A program made the translations under genes and the position numbers. A stretch of DNA of 64,000 bases from Smittia aterrima (lineage: Eukaryota; Arthropoda; Insecta; Diptera; Chironomidae): assembly GCA_033063855.1 (NCBI GenBank), contig CP093831.1, forward strand, positions 24,924,001-24,988,000. The letters run 5' to 3'. Below the pieces are notes generated by a model that was not told the DNA's origin, made no database searches, and saw nothing but the letters and a program-made list of their open reading frames with translations. Positions 1 to 13,040 of the stretch are shown piece by piece (position 1 is the first letter of the stretch; every line of letters starts with the position of its first letter).

Positions 1-144
1 ACTCAAAACTCAAAAGTTTTTGAAACTTTAATCTATTCTTCGTTTTTGAAAAACAATGCAAAGTCAAGACACAAGATGATGATGAAAAAAAAGAGAAATC
101 CTTAAAATCAATTTTATGTTTCCATTCACACCTCTCCTCTCATC
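1..144 (-). other. LUBEL 3' flank / probable 3' UTR
   Basis: This stretch lies downstream of the LUBEL stop codon on the minus strand. An ATTAAA variant poly(A) signal is readable on the minus strand at 27-32. I see no coding potential. The window edge cuts off anything beyond. Confidence 0.4.
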
Positions 145-3100
145 TTAGTCCAAAGGGATGTGCTCCTTCACAATCTGAAACGAGGAAAAATTAAAGAGAA
201 ACCAATTTAGAGTAAAGAATTGTGATCGTAAAAGTTTATCTAAGGGTTTTAGTTTAAAGTCTGAACTATGCTACTTATCCGTTCATGCTTGGAAAACTTT
301 TCTTTAGCACGACTTTCGAGAGAGCAAGAGCGAACAAGCCGATAGTTTAATGGAAGATTCAATTATGTCGGACATTACATTCTGACACATTTCACGATAA
401 ATTGGGTCGGTATCCCACGGGCCACGTTCCGGCAATGGAATTCCTCGTCGTCGCAGCTCTTGCACGCAGTCAGTTAAATCAAGAATCGGTAGAGGGTCGA
501 TGCCAGCTTGGTACACGACTGACACTAAATATTCAACGTAATGTTGTCTGCTCGCAAACATTTCGTCGACGGGTGAAAAAAAAGGGGAAAGAAAAGAATG
601 AAAATGATTTTGCTCACCTCAATTAAACGGTCTCGATAAAATGATTCTAGAATTCCATAAGGCTTCGGAGGCAATCTCCGATTCTCTCTTCGCACAACCG
701 TTTCTAAATCGTCGGCTTTTAAAATATCTAAAGTCTCCAATCGACTTTGCCGAATCAACAGGCACAAATACTCAATATAGTGACTTCTGTAATTTTGTTT
801 GGTTGAACAAGAATTAGTCACGTCATCAGAAAAGAGAAATCGTTTGGTTGACTCCAAATGGAATTCTTTTGGAATCATGAAATTATTTTGATATTCTCAC
901 CTGCAAAGACCAGCATGTCCATCGGGCACTTCATGACTACAAACAGCATCGACTAGACCAGCCGGCGTTTCCTTTTGAAGTTGAACCAGACATTTAACGA
1001 GAGCTTTCGCACCGCTCTCAGTCGACTGTGGTGAGAGCTCCGTATCAAAATCGATGTTATTAATCTGCAAATGGATTGGTCGGTCGATCATCAGAAAAAC
1101 TCGTTATTCGAACAATCGGTCGATTGAGTGTTTGCACTCACTTTCAAAAGGCTTTGCAGCTCATGCGGTTCTTTGTCGCGGAGGTAAAACAAACAGTTTC
1201 TCGGATGATGAGCGTGAAGTCCAAGCTTAGCACAGTAAGGCGAGACTTTACATTTCGCACCCATGAGGAAATCTTTGTTGCATCCATAACAGAACTCGTA
1301 CTTGCACTGAGTGCAAGTAAAATGCATGCAGCCGCCGCGAGCTAAATCGTATCTGAATTTGCATTTCGGACAATCTATGCCGTTCAATTTCAAATGCTTT
1401 GCTATTCCCTCCGCTTGGATGTCGGGGTCGTTCGCCTCCTTCCACTCGGCAAACATTTCACATGATAATCCTTCGTGCTGCTTCTCCCACTTTAAATAAA
1501 TGAGAAAGAATGGTTTCATGGTTTATGTTAGTCTGTTCAATTGATGCCAGAGATGAATTTTCGGGTGTCGTGTCGAGTGATTGCATAGAAAAGAATTTAA
1601 AATTTCTCTGCAAATGTTTCGAGCAGAGTTATCTCGCTCTTCACAGTTTGGCGGAAAACTTACCGGTTTTCTGCACTTTGAGCATGTCACTGAGCCGCAA
1701 TCTGGGCAAATTAAACGACGTTGTTTCGGGCGAGCAAAAAAGCCAGATGAGCACTTGAGAGATAGGAGAAGGTGAATTAACATAAATCATAATAGAGAGT
1801 CAAAACAGTTTCTGTTTTCCAATTTTTTTTCCTCTTTCCTTGTTTTCGTTCACCACAAACGAAAAAAAATTGGCTAAAGTTAAGAAGTTGAGGACACTTT
1901 TTTAAAAGATATAAATCAATCGACATTTCATAACTTTAGCCGAGAAAGAAAAATCCTAAATCTTGATAAAAGAATCTGAAAGCTTTCTCCCCTCACCTGA
2001 ACACACCACTTGAAATTCGGGTCTCTTAGAAGAGCACGATCACGTATTTTCCGTTGAAATAAATCGTGCACATCAACATCTAAAATGTTCTTTAGTAAAA
2101 TATCGAGATTGGAGAAGTATTCGAGAATTGAGTCTTCATCGGAGTCGTGGAGCTCTGGCTCTTTGCAGAAAGGACAAATACAATCATTTATCGATCTGTC
2201 AGTTATCTATGTGGGAGGACGACAATTGAAAGCAGGTTGAGCGTCATGAGAAAGTGTCGAGGACTCGTGAGAGATATTTTACCTGAACAGTAAAGTAATT
2301 CGATGCGCATTCTTTGCAGCATTGATGCTCGCAGACCAGCATTTTAATCATTTGGTTCATCGGATGCTTATCAGCACACAGCTCGCAATCTTGCTGCAGT
2401 AATTCAATCGCATCCTCGATGGTTGAAGCTAAATTTCACAATCAATGATAAAAATAACATTTCTCAAATTTCTCTAAATACCTTGAGCTGATACCCAAAG
2501 AGCTGACTCCTTCGGATACTTCAATTCGATTAACGACACGGCGAGCTCCGCTGCCAAGTGGTTTGGCACCAAACCTTCGATTAGGAATCTATTAACTTTT
2601 TGCTGTGGACGTCAGCAGAAATGTCGAAATGAGAAACGAAAGACGTGAAAAGAGATTGAAGAGGAGAAAAAGTTTTTTTTTGTAATTCTTCTTACATCGG
2701 CTGTTTCGTCATCGGAATCTTGAGTAGCTTGCGTTTTATTAAAAAAGCTTCTTGCTGGAGCTTTCATTTCTTCTTCACCATCCTCTTCGTCATCTGTTGT
2801 TGTCGCATATTCATCGCTAAAGCAGTGCTCCAAGTATTTCTTTTCCGGGACAATATCTTTGCTGTGATCTCGCTGAAGAAATTCTTTCGAGTTTTCAGCG
2901 TGATTAGTTTTCTCGAAATTGCTTTTACCGCTTGACGACGACGATGGTGTTATCAACTTTGTCAGTTTGTTAGCGAATGTCGATGCGGGTTTCGGTGGAA
3001 CAAGCTTGGAAGGTTTTACTTTTGTCGGTTGAGTTTTTGGAGGCGTGGATGCGGTTGCTGCCTTACTCAAGAACTGACTTTGCAAGTTCTTTACGTTCGA

Positions 3101-6100
3101 GGTGGCCAACAGCCCGAAAGGAACAGTCTTCTTCTTCAAACTGTTATCGACAGAGATTTTTCGAGCTTGTTTCGGATTTTTATCTTGAACAATCGTTGAA
3201 TCAGCATTGTTCTGCTTCTTGAGAGCTTCATTGTTCTTTTCTGGAGATGAACTTTTGGATTTTCCACTGGAATCATCTTCGCTTGTCTTATCAGCTTCTT
3301 TTGTGGTCAAACTTTTTGCTTTTAGCGTTTTTACTTTCGCTGGAATTCGAGATTTTGCTACTGCTCCTTTTGCCTTCAGATTGCTTTCGACTTGGCTTTT
3401 GTTTTCAGTCGGAAATTCGTTGTTTTCTGCTTGAGCGACAACAGCTGCGGCCTCCTCACTCCTCGCTCCTCCTTCTTCTTCAACATTATCGACCGCAGTT
3501 ATTAATGGCATTTGCGACTCGTCATTCCTCACATCCCCTTCGACATCATTCACTTCATCATTTTTCAATTGATCGGATTTATCATCGTTATTCAATGCAA
3601 TGGTTTCTTCACTCAAAGCGGTGGTAGACGAAATTTCTATTTCCTCGACTCTCATTCCATCGTTCGACATATTTCCGGAAGTTATCGAGTCGTTGTTGAT
3701 ATCTGAAACTTTCGTCATTACTTCCGCTGATATATTTTCCGAGTTATTCATCATAACACTATCAGCATTTGTCGCATCATCCTGCTCGACGGGTTGGAGC
3801 GGACCTCCAGCAATTTGCGAATCATTATTACCGTTTCCTTGCTGCTCGACAACATTTTCCGTCTCATCAAAGGAAATGACGCTAATGACCTCATTAATGG
3901 CCTCATTCACTATTTCTTTAATAGAATTTGTTGCCTCGCTAATCTCGTTATTTATTATTTCAATGATATCAGCTCTCGAAGCTTCTGAAGTGGGTGCGCC
4001 AACGTCTGCTCTGTCATTAGCCTCTTCATCGTTCTGACTCGTTGAATTATTTAAATTGACATCGTTATCGTTAAGAGCGCCAGCGGTAGTAGAAGAAGAA
4101 TCATTTCCACTCTCAATATTTGCATCAACTTTAAACTGATTTGATGACATTGGCGTTAATTCTAATTTGCCATGAACAACACTTTCCGTATTGCTCGGCT
4201 CGTTGGCTTGTTCACTTGGAATCTCGCCAATAATTAAATTCTCCAGTAACTCGTTGTTATCTTCTGTATCGGGATTTGTTTGCTCTTCGTCGACAAATGA
4301 CACTTCAAGCTCCAAAGTGTCTTCAGGTGCAGTTTCAATCTGCTCTGTCGATTCAATAAAATCTCCTGACCACTCCTCGTACTCAGATTCCTCTTCTGTG
4401 TACTCGTCTTCAATTTCGTCTTCAAAGCCTTCAACCCACTCATCTGAATATTCGGTACGCTCACTTGAAGTGTAGTCATCATCATCGTCGTCATCTGACA
4501 CGTAGATTGCATTTATTTCATCTTTCATTTGTTTTATCAAACGTTGAGTGTCTTCAACAAGCTCTGAGAGGTTCTGAGTGCTTCTTGACGGATCGTTTTC
4601 GCTACTGCTTTGCGGATGGGATTGAATGTTTTCTTCGACAGTTTGAGCTGCTTCGTGAGACGACGACGCATCTCCATTAATTTCATTCGCCGAAGGTTCA
4701 ATTCCATCATTTATTATTACATCAACAAATGTTGTTTCCACTGTTGTTTCAAGAGAAGTACTTTGCTGCTCATCTGCTGGAACATTTCCATTAATTTTGT
4801 CGGTATCTTCAACGCTCCCGTGAGCAGCTTCTTCAACATTCCTTTCACTACCGGAAACATTAATTTCATTTAGATTTTGCTCAGATTTCCTTTCAATATT
4901 TTCACTTATTAAACTCGCACGATGATTAATGTTGCTTTCAGGATCATTTAGTTTCAACGTTGTAGGAGGAGCTCGTTCGTTTTCGGGCCTGGTTTTCTTC
5001 GAAGCCGATGCGATGGAATTTTTCCTTCCGAGCAAAACATTTTCCAAAATCAAACTGTTTCGTTTCTTGAAATCTCGTTCGCTCTTAGTTCGCTTCGGTG
5101 GATGCTTCAAAATCTTCAAGTTGAAACTTGATTTATATTTCAAAGCCTCAAGTTGTTGGCTTCTTGCAAGCGTCATCGCTTCCGGTTCTGACGCTTCATT
5201 AGTCACATTTTGCATTGAATTCTCGGAAGAATTATTCAAACCGCTTTCCACGCCAATTTCTTGAATTGAGTTTGTTGTTGTTGAAGGAGCGGCAACAGGA
5301 GAAATATTTACGCCATGACTTTCAGCCACACTCTCGTCGTTGATTGAATCATGACTTGCATTGACGAAATCACTGTTTGCTTCTAAATATTCTTCTTCAT
5401 GACGATTCCTTAGAAACTCGTAAATGTCTTCGTGAGCACTTTCATCGGAGCTGACATGTGAATCTAAATGTGCTGACTCAAAACGATTTGAAGCTGTTGA
5501 AATGTTGATTTCATCAAATTCGTTATCTTGCCGATTTCTTAGGAAATCTTCAAAACCCTCGTCTTGAGTCGCATTATCAAAAACAACCGGCGAAACATTC
5601 CTCTCCTCGAATTCTTCGTCTTGCCGACTTCGCAGAAATTCATCAAGATCCGCCAGCGTAATTTCGTTAACTTCATCATGTAAATCCGATGTAAGCTCTT
5701 GCTCAACTTGACTAACCAGATCGGGGACGATGTCTTGAATATTGTTCGTCACAAAGTTTCTGATATTATCAATAACATTTTGAACATCGCTCACAACTTT
5801 ATCATCGCTGCTTCGAGTCGGAAGCATAATTGGACTCTTCACTCTGATGGGCTCAGCGCTTTGATTTGATTGAGGTGAATGCGGCCTCGACTCGTTTAAT
5901 TTAATATTGCTCAAGATATTATCAATGTTCTGTAGCATCATGCTGTCGTCGTTATTGCGAGGAGTCGTCGTCTGCTGTCGCTCCATATTTTGGATAAGAG
6001 TTTCTATGTCCCGTAGCAAATTGGCATTGTTTACTGAATTATAATCGGTTGTCGCAAACAATTCGTCGTTAAAGTTGTCTTCGAAGCTTGGATCGTCTAA

Positions 6101-9100
6101 TGACGATGATGGAAAGCTCATCGATTTGGGTGACGGGCTGAAATATTCCTTGACATGGAAATCGTCGTTGTTTTGAATAATGATGTTGTTCAAATACTCT
6201 TGAATGTGCGGATCTGACAACGAGAAGAGAGAAACCTTTTTTATTTTTGTTGCTACTTCAAAATTTCTTGACTCTTACCGATCCGATGATGTTCACGATC
6301 AATCATATAATTCCCGCTCTCGTTATCAACGCCTGAAGGAGGCCCCCAGATTTTCATTAGGAACGGCTTCAGCTGAGTCTTGTTCAATTCAATTAATGCT
6401 AACTCCATGTTGCCATGGTGGGCCGTTAAGCTTGTTACAATATCCTCTCGAGTAAAGTTTCCACGCGAAGCAATTTGATTGTACTTCTTCTGACGTTGCT
6501 CGATGCATTGTGTTACTGCATGCCAAATGTTTCCCTTGTGCAATCGGAGCGCTTCACGTGCTTCAATCGCTGAAATGGTTCCGATTGTGTTGACTTTCAA
6601 CTCGTGGCCATACTTCGTTGCGAGATGCTGGACCGTTTCAATTAATTTTCGCCAGTTCTCTCGTAACCAGCCGATGGGATTTGATCCTTCGCAGTGATTC
6701 AAGGCGGCTTGCAACTCTTCGGCATTGAATTTAAAGTGCTCGGCCTCCTGTGAGTTTGATGTGGATGTTTCATAAATAAATTTTAAGGGCCATGAAGCAT
6801 TCATTAATAATTACTCTCAAAAGATTAGCTAAATGGACGCTGGCAGATGTGTTTGATGACTGCTCCGACCTCTGTTGATTCATGAAGTTCTCAAACTTGA
6901 ACGTTTCAAAGTCCTTGTTGGATTGTTTAAATGGAAATTAAATGTAAAAGTTAACTTTCTTGTTTATTACCTGAAGTTCGCTTGAGAAACTTTGTCGGCT
7001 AATTGAACGCTGCATCGTTTGGGAATCACCGAAACGAGAGTTTGTAGCTGCAAACGAATGACTTCGTCTCAACCCTCCACGGTTCGAGAAACGACCTTCC
7101 AAAGGGTATTGAAATGATTCTGATTCAAGTTCAGCTTCAAAGGGTGAAGCGTCGTACGTCTATGAATAGAAAGTAGAGTCAAAGTCAATTTCTCATTCGA
7201 CGTCAAAAGGGAAAAGTTACCTGCGTTGAAGTGTCTTGAGGAGGCGGAGATGTTCCAATTGACACTTTCGATGATCTGCTTGGGATTTCTCGTAAAGGAG
7301 TAAATGATTTCATCCTCGACTCATCGACGTGTTCATTAGCAAAAATCTCTTCAATTTCTCGGTCGGGTGATGGTCCGCACCCTGTCGAAACTTTCTCATT
7401 CTCTCTCGAATGATTTCCTTCGATTTTCAGATCAGACCCGGGCGGAACCTTTACTCTCTCATCCCTTACTTCCTCCTCCTTGGAAATTGTCTCATAACTT
7501 TTAATAACTTCCGCTTCAGAACCTTCATTCTCATCTTTTAAGAACTTGCTATCTGAAGCAGCTCCTTTCTCATTAGCCAACGATAATTCGTCTGAAAGAA
7601 AGGTAAGCAATAAAAAACCGGGTTAATTACTTTCTGAAAACCTCTCGAGGATTTATTGAAAAATTCCTTTTCTAAATCACACATTGGATAAATGCTTTTC
7701 ATTCACAATTCAAAGTACAAAGTGAAGTTGATGGAAAAAAAAGAGTGGAAAGGACACAACACAAACAAAAGCTAATGAGCTTTAGTACCAGGCAAAAAGG
7801 ATATTTTTCTGACCTTACCTTTTTGCTTAGCATCGGCGCTTTCGTTTTGCAAGATTGTGTCATTAATTTCGTTAATGTCAATGTCGTCCTCGACTTTTGG
7901 AAGTTGCTGTAACACGTCAACGCGTGTCTTGCAACAAATCGTGCAGACGGTGGCAAAAGCTTCGTTCACGAAGGTGCAATGTGGACATTCCCACGCTTCG
8001 TTGACAGCTTTCGGCGGAGTTTCCTTTTCCTCAACGACTTGAACCACTTGCGGTGGTAAAGACTTTGTGGCAGCGACATCGCTCTTCGTTGGCTTCAAAA
8101 TTTCCTTCTTTGGCACAACAATTTGCTTTTCTTCGTTTTTAATCGACGAACTGTTGTTCACTGTTTTCGTGATGTTGTTTGCAACTTTCAACGGTCGAGT
8201 TTCACTCACCAACTTTTTCTTCTCAATAACCTTCGGCAAAGGTTCGCAATCAATCTCTGATTCTGTCTCAGATTTCTTCTTAATAGTCTTATTACTCGTT
8301 GTCAAAGATTTCTCCTTCTTTGATTCTCGCTCCGACGTTGAGTCGCTTTGAACTTGTTGAGAAGCTTTCGGTAAACTTTTCGAGTTCTCTTCCTTCTCTT
8401 TCTTCTCTTTTTCGGGCAAAGTTTCTTTTTCTGATGCGGAATCGGACAGCAATCTTTTATTTTGCGGAACTGGCGATGTCAACGACGATTTTCTATACTT
8501 TGATGCAACCTTTTTGATCTCTTCGTCCGATGGTGTTAAGCTTCCACTATCTCGACTTTTCGAAGGCGGCCAGTTGCTCAATGATCCACTTCGTCTCTCT
8601 CGAATGTGCTTTGACTTTTCCTTCATCCTTTGAATCCGATTCACGACTTCGTTCTCCCGATAATCCAAATCAAATTGTTCAGTGTTGCGTCTCGATCTAA
8701 CTTTGTTGTTGTTTCCTCTTATTCTCGACCGAGAGTCGTCAGTGAAGTTCTCGATATCAGAATCCTCGTCATCAGTTAAATCCTTTGACATAAATTTCTG
8801 TCGATTCCTTGAGCTCATAGTTGATCGTCGAGATCGGACGCTTAGCGATGGTGAAGGAGCTCTTGAATGATGAATAGATCTCGGCGGCAAACCTTTAACG
8901 AAATAAATTTGTTGAGACACTGAAGGGACTTCCCTTTAAGTTATTTACCTCCTGGCATCATTTGGTAAGGAAATTGTGGTTGTTGCATCCAAGGATTCGA
9001 CCACATTTGTTGGTCGTTCGATACAAAGCCAGGATTCGGCATCATATTGAGGCTCATGTTCGATCCGTTGAAGTTATTTCCATGCCATCCTTGATTTGCC

Positions 9101-10940
9101 ACATTCCAATGGTTTCCCATCATGTTGAGATGCGCCATCGACTGTGCCTTTGTGACAATTGAAAATTGCTACATTTTAAGGTGACAAAACAAATTTGCTA
9201 TCTCACTTGATTCATTGTGTTCATTCCCCAAGGATTTTGCTGTTGAAAAGCTCCGCTCGGTTGAGGATAGGCTCCTTGATTCAAATTGAAAACCGATGCG
9301 CTCATGTTTCTCACATTTGGATTTATTCCCGGGAGCGGAACTGGTCGTCGCATTTGCTGCATTCCAGGTAAAGCTTGAGCCTGATCAACAAAAGATTTCT
9401 GATGATGATTCGAGTTATTTGGGTAACACTGAGACGCATTTGAAACAGACGAGAAGCTATCGGTTCTGTGAACAACATTCTCCCAGTGGTTGTGATTGTG
9501 ATTAGCATTTTGAGGGGGCAAAGGTGGACGGTTAACGATTGGAAAACACTTGAAAGAACGAAAAGTTTGAGGGTGACAATTTACAAATACTTTGGATTAG
9601 GAAACTCACTGAACTGTCGATTGTTGAAGTCGTACTCGTTCGACGGCTTTTATCGCTCGAATTGTCGGAGGTCATGGCTTCTTTGTGTTGACGATAACGT
9701 TGCTGAAGCACAGCCATCCGATCTAACGTCGCTGCTGTTGAACTCTGAATTTTCTCCATCGCAACAGACGGCGGTTTCTTGATAGCGTCAAAGATATTCG
9801 CTTTTCTGTTGCTTCCTGGCACTGCGAGAGGAAGAAATAAGAGAAGACCATCAATTTTCGCTTGTCAAACATTCTCGCAAACAAATTTTTCGTTTCATAC
9901 TCGGTACGTCTGGCAATGGCCTTGTTGTCGGTCTATTTAAATTCTCGAGTTTCTCTTTCAGCGACGCATTGAATACTGATGAATTGAGTTGCTCTTGTTG
10001 CTTCATTTGAAGCGCCTTTCGAAGAGTAGAATGATTATTTCTTCACGTTTATTTTCATAAATTGCCAAAATTAAGAACGGCTTCATTAAATTAACGACGA
10101 CGCCAACGTCAACCTACCTAAAAATGTCATTTCATGTCGTCGACGACAACAAAATGTGTTCTATCAACGATTAAACATAAATCACGATTGAACGAACATG
10201 AGAGAGAGAGTTGATTGGGTTGAGTGTTCGATCGACATTAAAAATCAGTTCTTAAGTTTGTCAATTTATATTTACAGCGTTCGTTAACAAAATCTTTTCT
10301 ATCGAAGCTTTCTATTCGAAGCCGTGTTTAGGAAACTTCGCATACCTGATCCCTTCGCTCGGGCATGGGACTTGACAAGCAGCTCTTCCGGTTACGACGT
10401 GGAGGCGCAACTGGCGCTTGAGGTTGTGATGTCATTTTCGGTGGCAAAGGTGGCCTGACGTTGCCAAGGTCAACTCGCTTAACGTGAATGTGGAAATTTA
10501 TGTGTCAAAAGCTTTTGTGTGGAAACTCGTCTCTAATTAATTGAGTTACCTTGCGTAAATGATTTTGTCGCTTTGGATGACGATGAAACATGTCATCGCA
10601 AGTGTAACAGAACAGATTCTTGACACACTGCTCGCATTTTATGACGGGACCAATTGTTCCACAGAGCTCACACTTCAGTCCAACCTCAGCGGGATTCTTC
10701 TGCATGACGTCCTTGGATACTTTTGCGTTGCTGTATCGTTGACTAGTGAAGTCTATCACTTCATAGTCTGGATCGGGATTATTTTTCTTCGTGGGCAGCG
10801 ATGGTGGATTTGGACCAATTCGTCCTGATTGCTCACTCTGTGAATGATAATCGAGTTAGACGAGGGAACGTGTCAAGGGAACGTGTCTTGATTATTACCA
10901 CCCAACTAGGCATTGACCGGTTGAACGTTTGACTAGACAT
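145..10940 (-). CDS. LUBEL: LUBEL/HOIP-family linear ubiquitin E3 ligase (RBR type), 21 coding exons
   Basis: Spliced gene; coding exons in transcript order: 10899-10940, 10550-10837, 10346-10477, 9901-10015, 9610-9821, 9207-9548, 8949-9147, 7819-8892, 7221-7591, 6971-7159, 6815-6913, 6279-6747, 2696-6213, 2482-2602, 2283-2428, 1997-2206, 1664-1753, 1142-1489, 901-1064, then one of 618-786 or 379-547, then 145-174. Phases agree at every junction and sum to 2775 codons plus TAA. Domains by residue: B-box-like zinc finger about 70-106 (CELC...CEQC...CYTC); proline-rich stretches 111-300; NZF 744-767 (WECPHCTFVN...CTIC); UBA region about 1000-1150; acidic disordered segment 1178-2350 in a single 3.5-kb exon; RING1 from 2405; IBR; RING2 with the catalytic Cys at about 2593 in the ARGGCMHF motif; then the LDD. 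Known of the family: HOIP/LUBEL makes Met1-linked ubiquitin chains, and in Drosophila LUBEL acts in Imd/NF-kB signalling. The start is ATG 10938-10940; the open frame continues upstream to 11153, but a good polypyrimidine tract and CAG just before the ATG suggest a 5' UTR intron. Exon edges are by eye. Confidence 0.93.
379..547 (-). other. LUBEL alternative LDD exon B (169 nt)
   Basis: A second copy of the exon, with the same length, phase 2 entry and phase 0 exit as the copy at 618-786. It encodes 56 residues from QHYVEYLVSVV to IYREMCQN, with about 16 of 56 identities to the other copy (HY-EYL, IL, RR, LP and YR positions). The acceptor is GCGAGCAG, giving two tandem AGs three bases apart. 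The donor is AAT/GTAATG at 378. The final exon 145-174 can follow either copy in frame; joining both copies shifts frame and stops within a few codons. Confidence 0.8.
618..786 (-). other. LUBEL alternative LDD exon A (169 nt)
   Basis: The exon follows TTACAG at 787-792 and ends before GTGAGC (donor 612-617). It begins in phase 2 and ends in phase 0, encoding 56 residues from SHYIEYLCLLI to FYRDRLIE. Spliced after 901-1064 it gives HAGLCR-SHYIEYL, matching the AGLCQ-HYKEYL region of mammalian HOIP as I remember it. Spliced to 145-174 it continues with IVKEHIPLD and stop. Confidence 0.8.
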
Positions 10941-11212
10941 TGCTGCGAGAAAACATAAAAGAAAAATTCGAAGATAAATTCTCGTTCGCTTCGCGTGTCG
11001 ATTGCGTCGAATGTTTTGGTTGTTAAAATTAGACCTATGGCCCCATTCCTCGTCTAATAACTCGCGAAATATTTCTTCAAATGTGGGTGAAGCACTCTCT
11101 CGCAATGAGAAGAGAATCATCTGTTTACATACATTTCCTGCAAACCGAAACAATCTGCGAACTCTTCGAGAGAAGTCAATGAATTCGAATCTAAAGTATC
11201 GCTTTGCGTCGG

Positions 11213-11268
11213 TCTAAAAATAGTTTTGTTTTATATAAAACGCGTTTGTAGACGAAACTATTTTTAGA
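11213..11268. repeat. Nested palindrome near the LUBEL 5' end
   Basis: Perfect 14-bp inverted repeat TCTAAAAATAGTTT (11213-11226) and AAACTATTTTTAGA (11255-11268). The spacer contains a perfect 14-bp palindrome, GTTTTATATAAAAC (11228-11241), which reads as a TATA-like element on both strands. It lies about 270 bp upstream of the LUBEL ATG and could be part of its promoter, or a remnant of a small inverted-repeat element. Confidence 0.5.
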
Positions 11269-13040
11269 TTAAACATATTTTCATGTCTTCTTGTGACGCT
11301 GAGTCTAATGCAACAGAATTCTTGATGTTCACTCGATTGTCAATAAGACGAGTAAATATTTAAAGTGAATCTCGCGTTCGAGTAACGATAGAAGGAAATA
11401 TTAGCGAGATCATTTCTCTCTCTCGAGATTTACGTAACAGAATAAAGTCATTGAATGTGGAAGAAGAAGAAAATCCAGCATCTGGTGATGCTTTAGCATA
11501 GAAATCGAAGCGAACGTGAAACTTCCTCGTTGCAATCTCAAGGAGAAAGATTTAATAAGTTTGACATCACTTTCTTTCTATTTTTATACACCGCTCACAC
11601 TTACATTATGAGTTTCTAACCAATTCACTACACCCGGGGAGCAAATATTCACCTAAATAAAAATAACTTTTTCATAACTTTTTGCACAGACTTTTGGATA
11701 AATTCGACTTCGGAAGAAGCTTCGGATATCCGCTCTTTGTCTTGTCTATTTGGCGACACTTTTAAAGTGATCAAAGTTCAAAGTTTTCCGATTTCGGCGA
11801 AGAAGAAAAAGTCGAAATTGCGATCAGCAAAAAATTTTCTCGAGATGTTAAAGTTTCAAAGATCCGCGGAAAACTGAGGAAACCTTCATAGAGAAAAAAA
11901 CTTGTTAAAAATAACATGCACACACGAGAAAAACTTTTGTTCGGCGAGAAAATTGAGAAAATTTAGTGATTTCGATTTTATTTTGTCTCGAGTCTCGCGA
12001 CGATTTGTGAAAAAGATTGAGCGCAGGAAGAAATTACATTTTGAGCGTGAAGATTCTCTCGCTTTCGATTGAAATATGCCGGCAGTCGAGATGCGAAGAA
12101 AACATGAACAGATTTCTTGAATAAAGCTCGAGATTTACGAAGAAAGCTTCTACGATTCAATTTCATCAAAAATAGCTTTTCCTGCGATCCCAAATATTTT
12201 TTTATTGGAATTAAATAACCTCTTGGAAGTCGATGCAAGCTGTGGACCTTGTTTTCATGCAGAGAATTCCGGGATCAAGGGGAGCGTTCGTCAGTTACGT
12301 AGCGAGAAGATTGAGTTTAAAGGAAACTTCTTAAAAAAACTTTTGAAAGAAGTTTAAACAATTTCTTTTTTCTTGTCACAAAACTGACGAACCAACTCCA
12401 ACAAAAAAACATAAAACAAAAATTTCTTCTCAGAAGTCATCTTCAAACCGACCTAATGACGTTGATAAGACTTACAATTTGACGTCGTTTTATTGCTGCG
12501 TGTGTGTGGATCGTGTAACCTTGAGTGAAAGAGACATCAAAGACGAAAATAAATCGCGTGCAATCTACAATCTTTATTGTCTCCTATTCCATAAAAAATC
12601 AATCAATGCGAATGCATAAAACGTATCCTGGAAATGTTTCCGATAAATTTCGCTTTCAACGGAAAAAGATTTTTAACCAGAAAGGAAATTTACGGCGGGA
12701 ATTACATCACTTGAAGTAGAATCTAAAGCTTTTCGATATAAATCGCTTTCAACGCGCTTCAAGAGCGTTTTGCGGTTTGGCGGGTAGGATAAATAGCTCT
12801 CAACGCGAGATTCTTTAACAGATTCTTTAAGATGATTAAGATGATAAAAGAATGAAATTTCCGGCAATAAATCTTGACACGCGGCTATCATAAATTCCAT
12901 TTAAATGCTCCAGAAATCAGAAGCGTCGTTGGTGTTACGAAAAGTCTTTCGAAAATCTCACTTTGATTTATTCTCCGTTATCAAACTTCTCTCATTTATT
13001 TTGTGTTAGTGCGGATTCAATAAGCGTTAAAAAGAAGTCG
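11269..13040. other. Intergenic, no gene seen
   Basis: About 1.8 kb between the LUBEL 5' end and the small peptide gene. Open frames here are short, in mixed frames and lack recognisable motifs. The base composition is less AT-rich than the spacers inside the zinc-finger array. I see no RNA gene. Confidence 0.5.

Noticed and set aside
304..378. Continuation of LUBEL exon B to the stop at 304
   Set aside because: A donor AAT/GTAATG at 378 and the exon at 145-174 give a C-terminus (QNIVKEHIPLD) that fits the HOIP family; the readthrough tail does not.
548..617. A sequencing indel as the explanation for the frame clash between the two LDD exons
   Set aside because: Both exons have equal length, the same entry and exit phases and homologous content, which fits mutually exclusive duplicated exons better than an error.
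8895..8920. Alternative acceptor CAG at 8922 for the LUBEL NZF exon
   Set aside because: In phase, but it would leave an intron of only about 27 nt; the acceptor just before 8892 gives 56 nt, in line with other short introns here.
10941..11153. N-terminal extension of LUBEL in the same frame
   Set aside because: The extension reads through a strong polypyrimidine tract and CAG just before the ATG at 10940, so it is more likely intron and 5' UTR. A GT at 11035 does not give a phase-compatible coding join.
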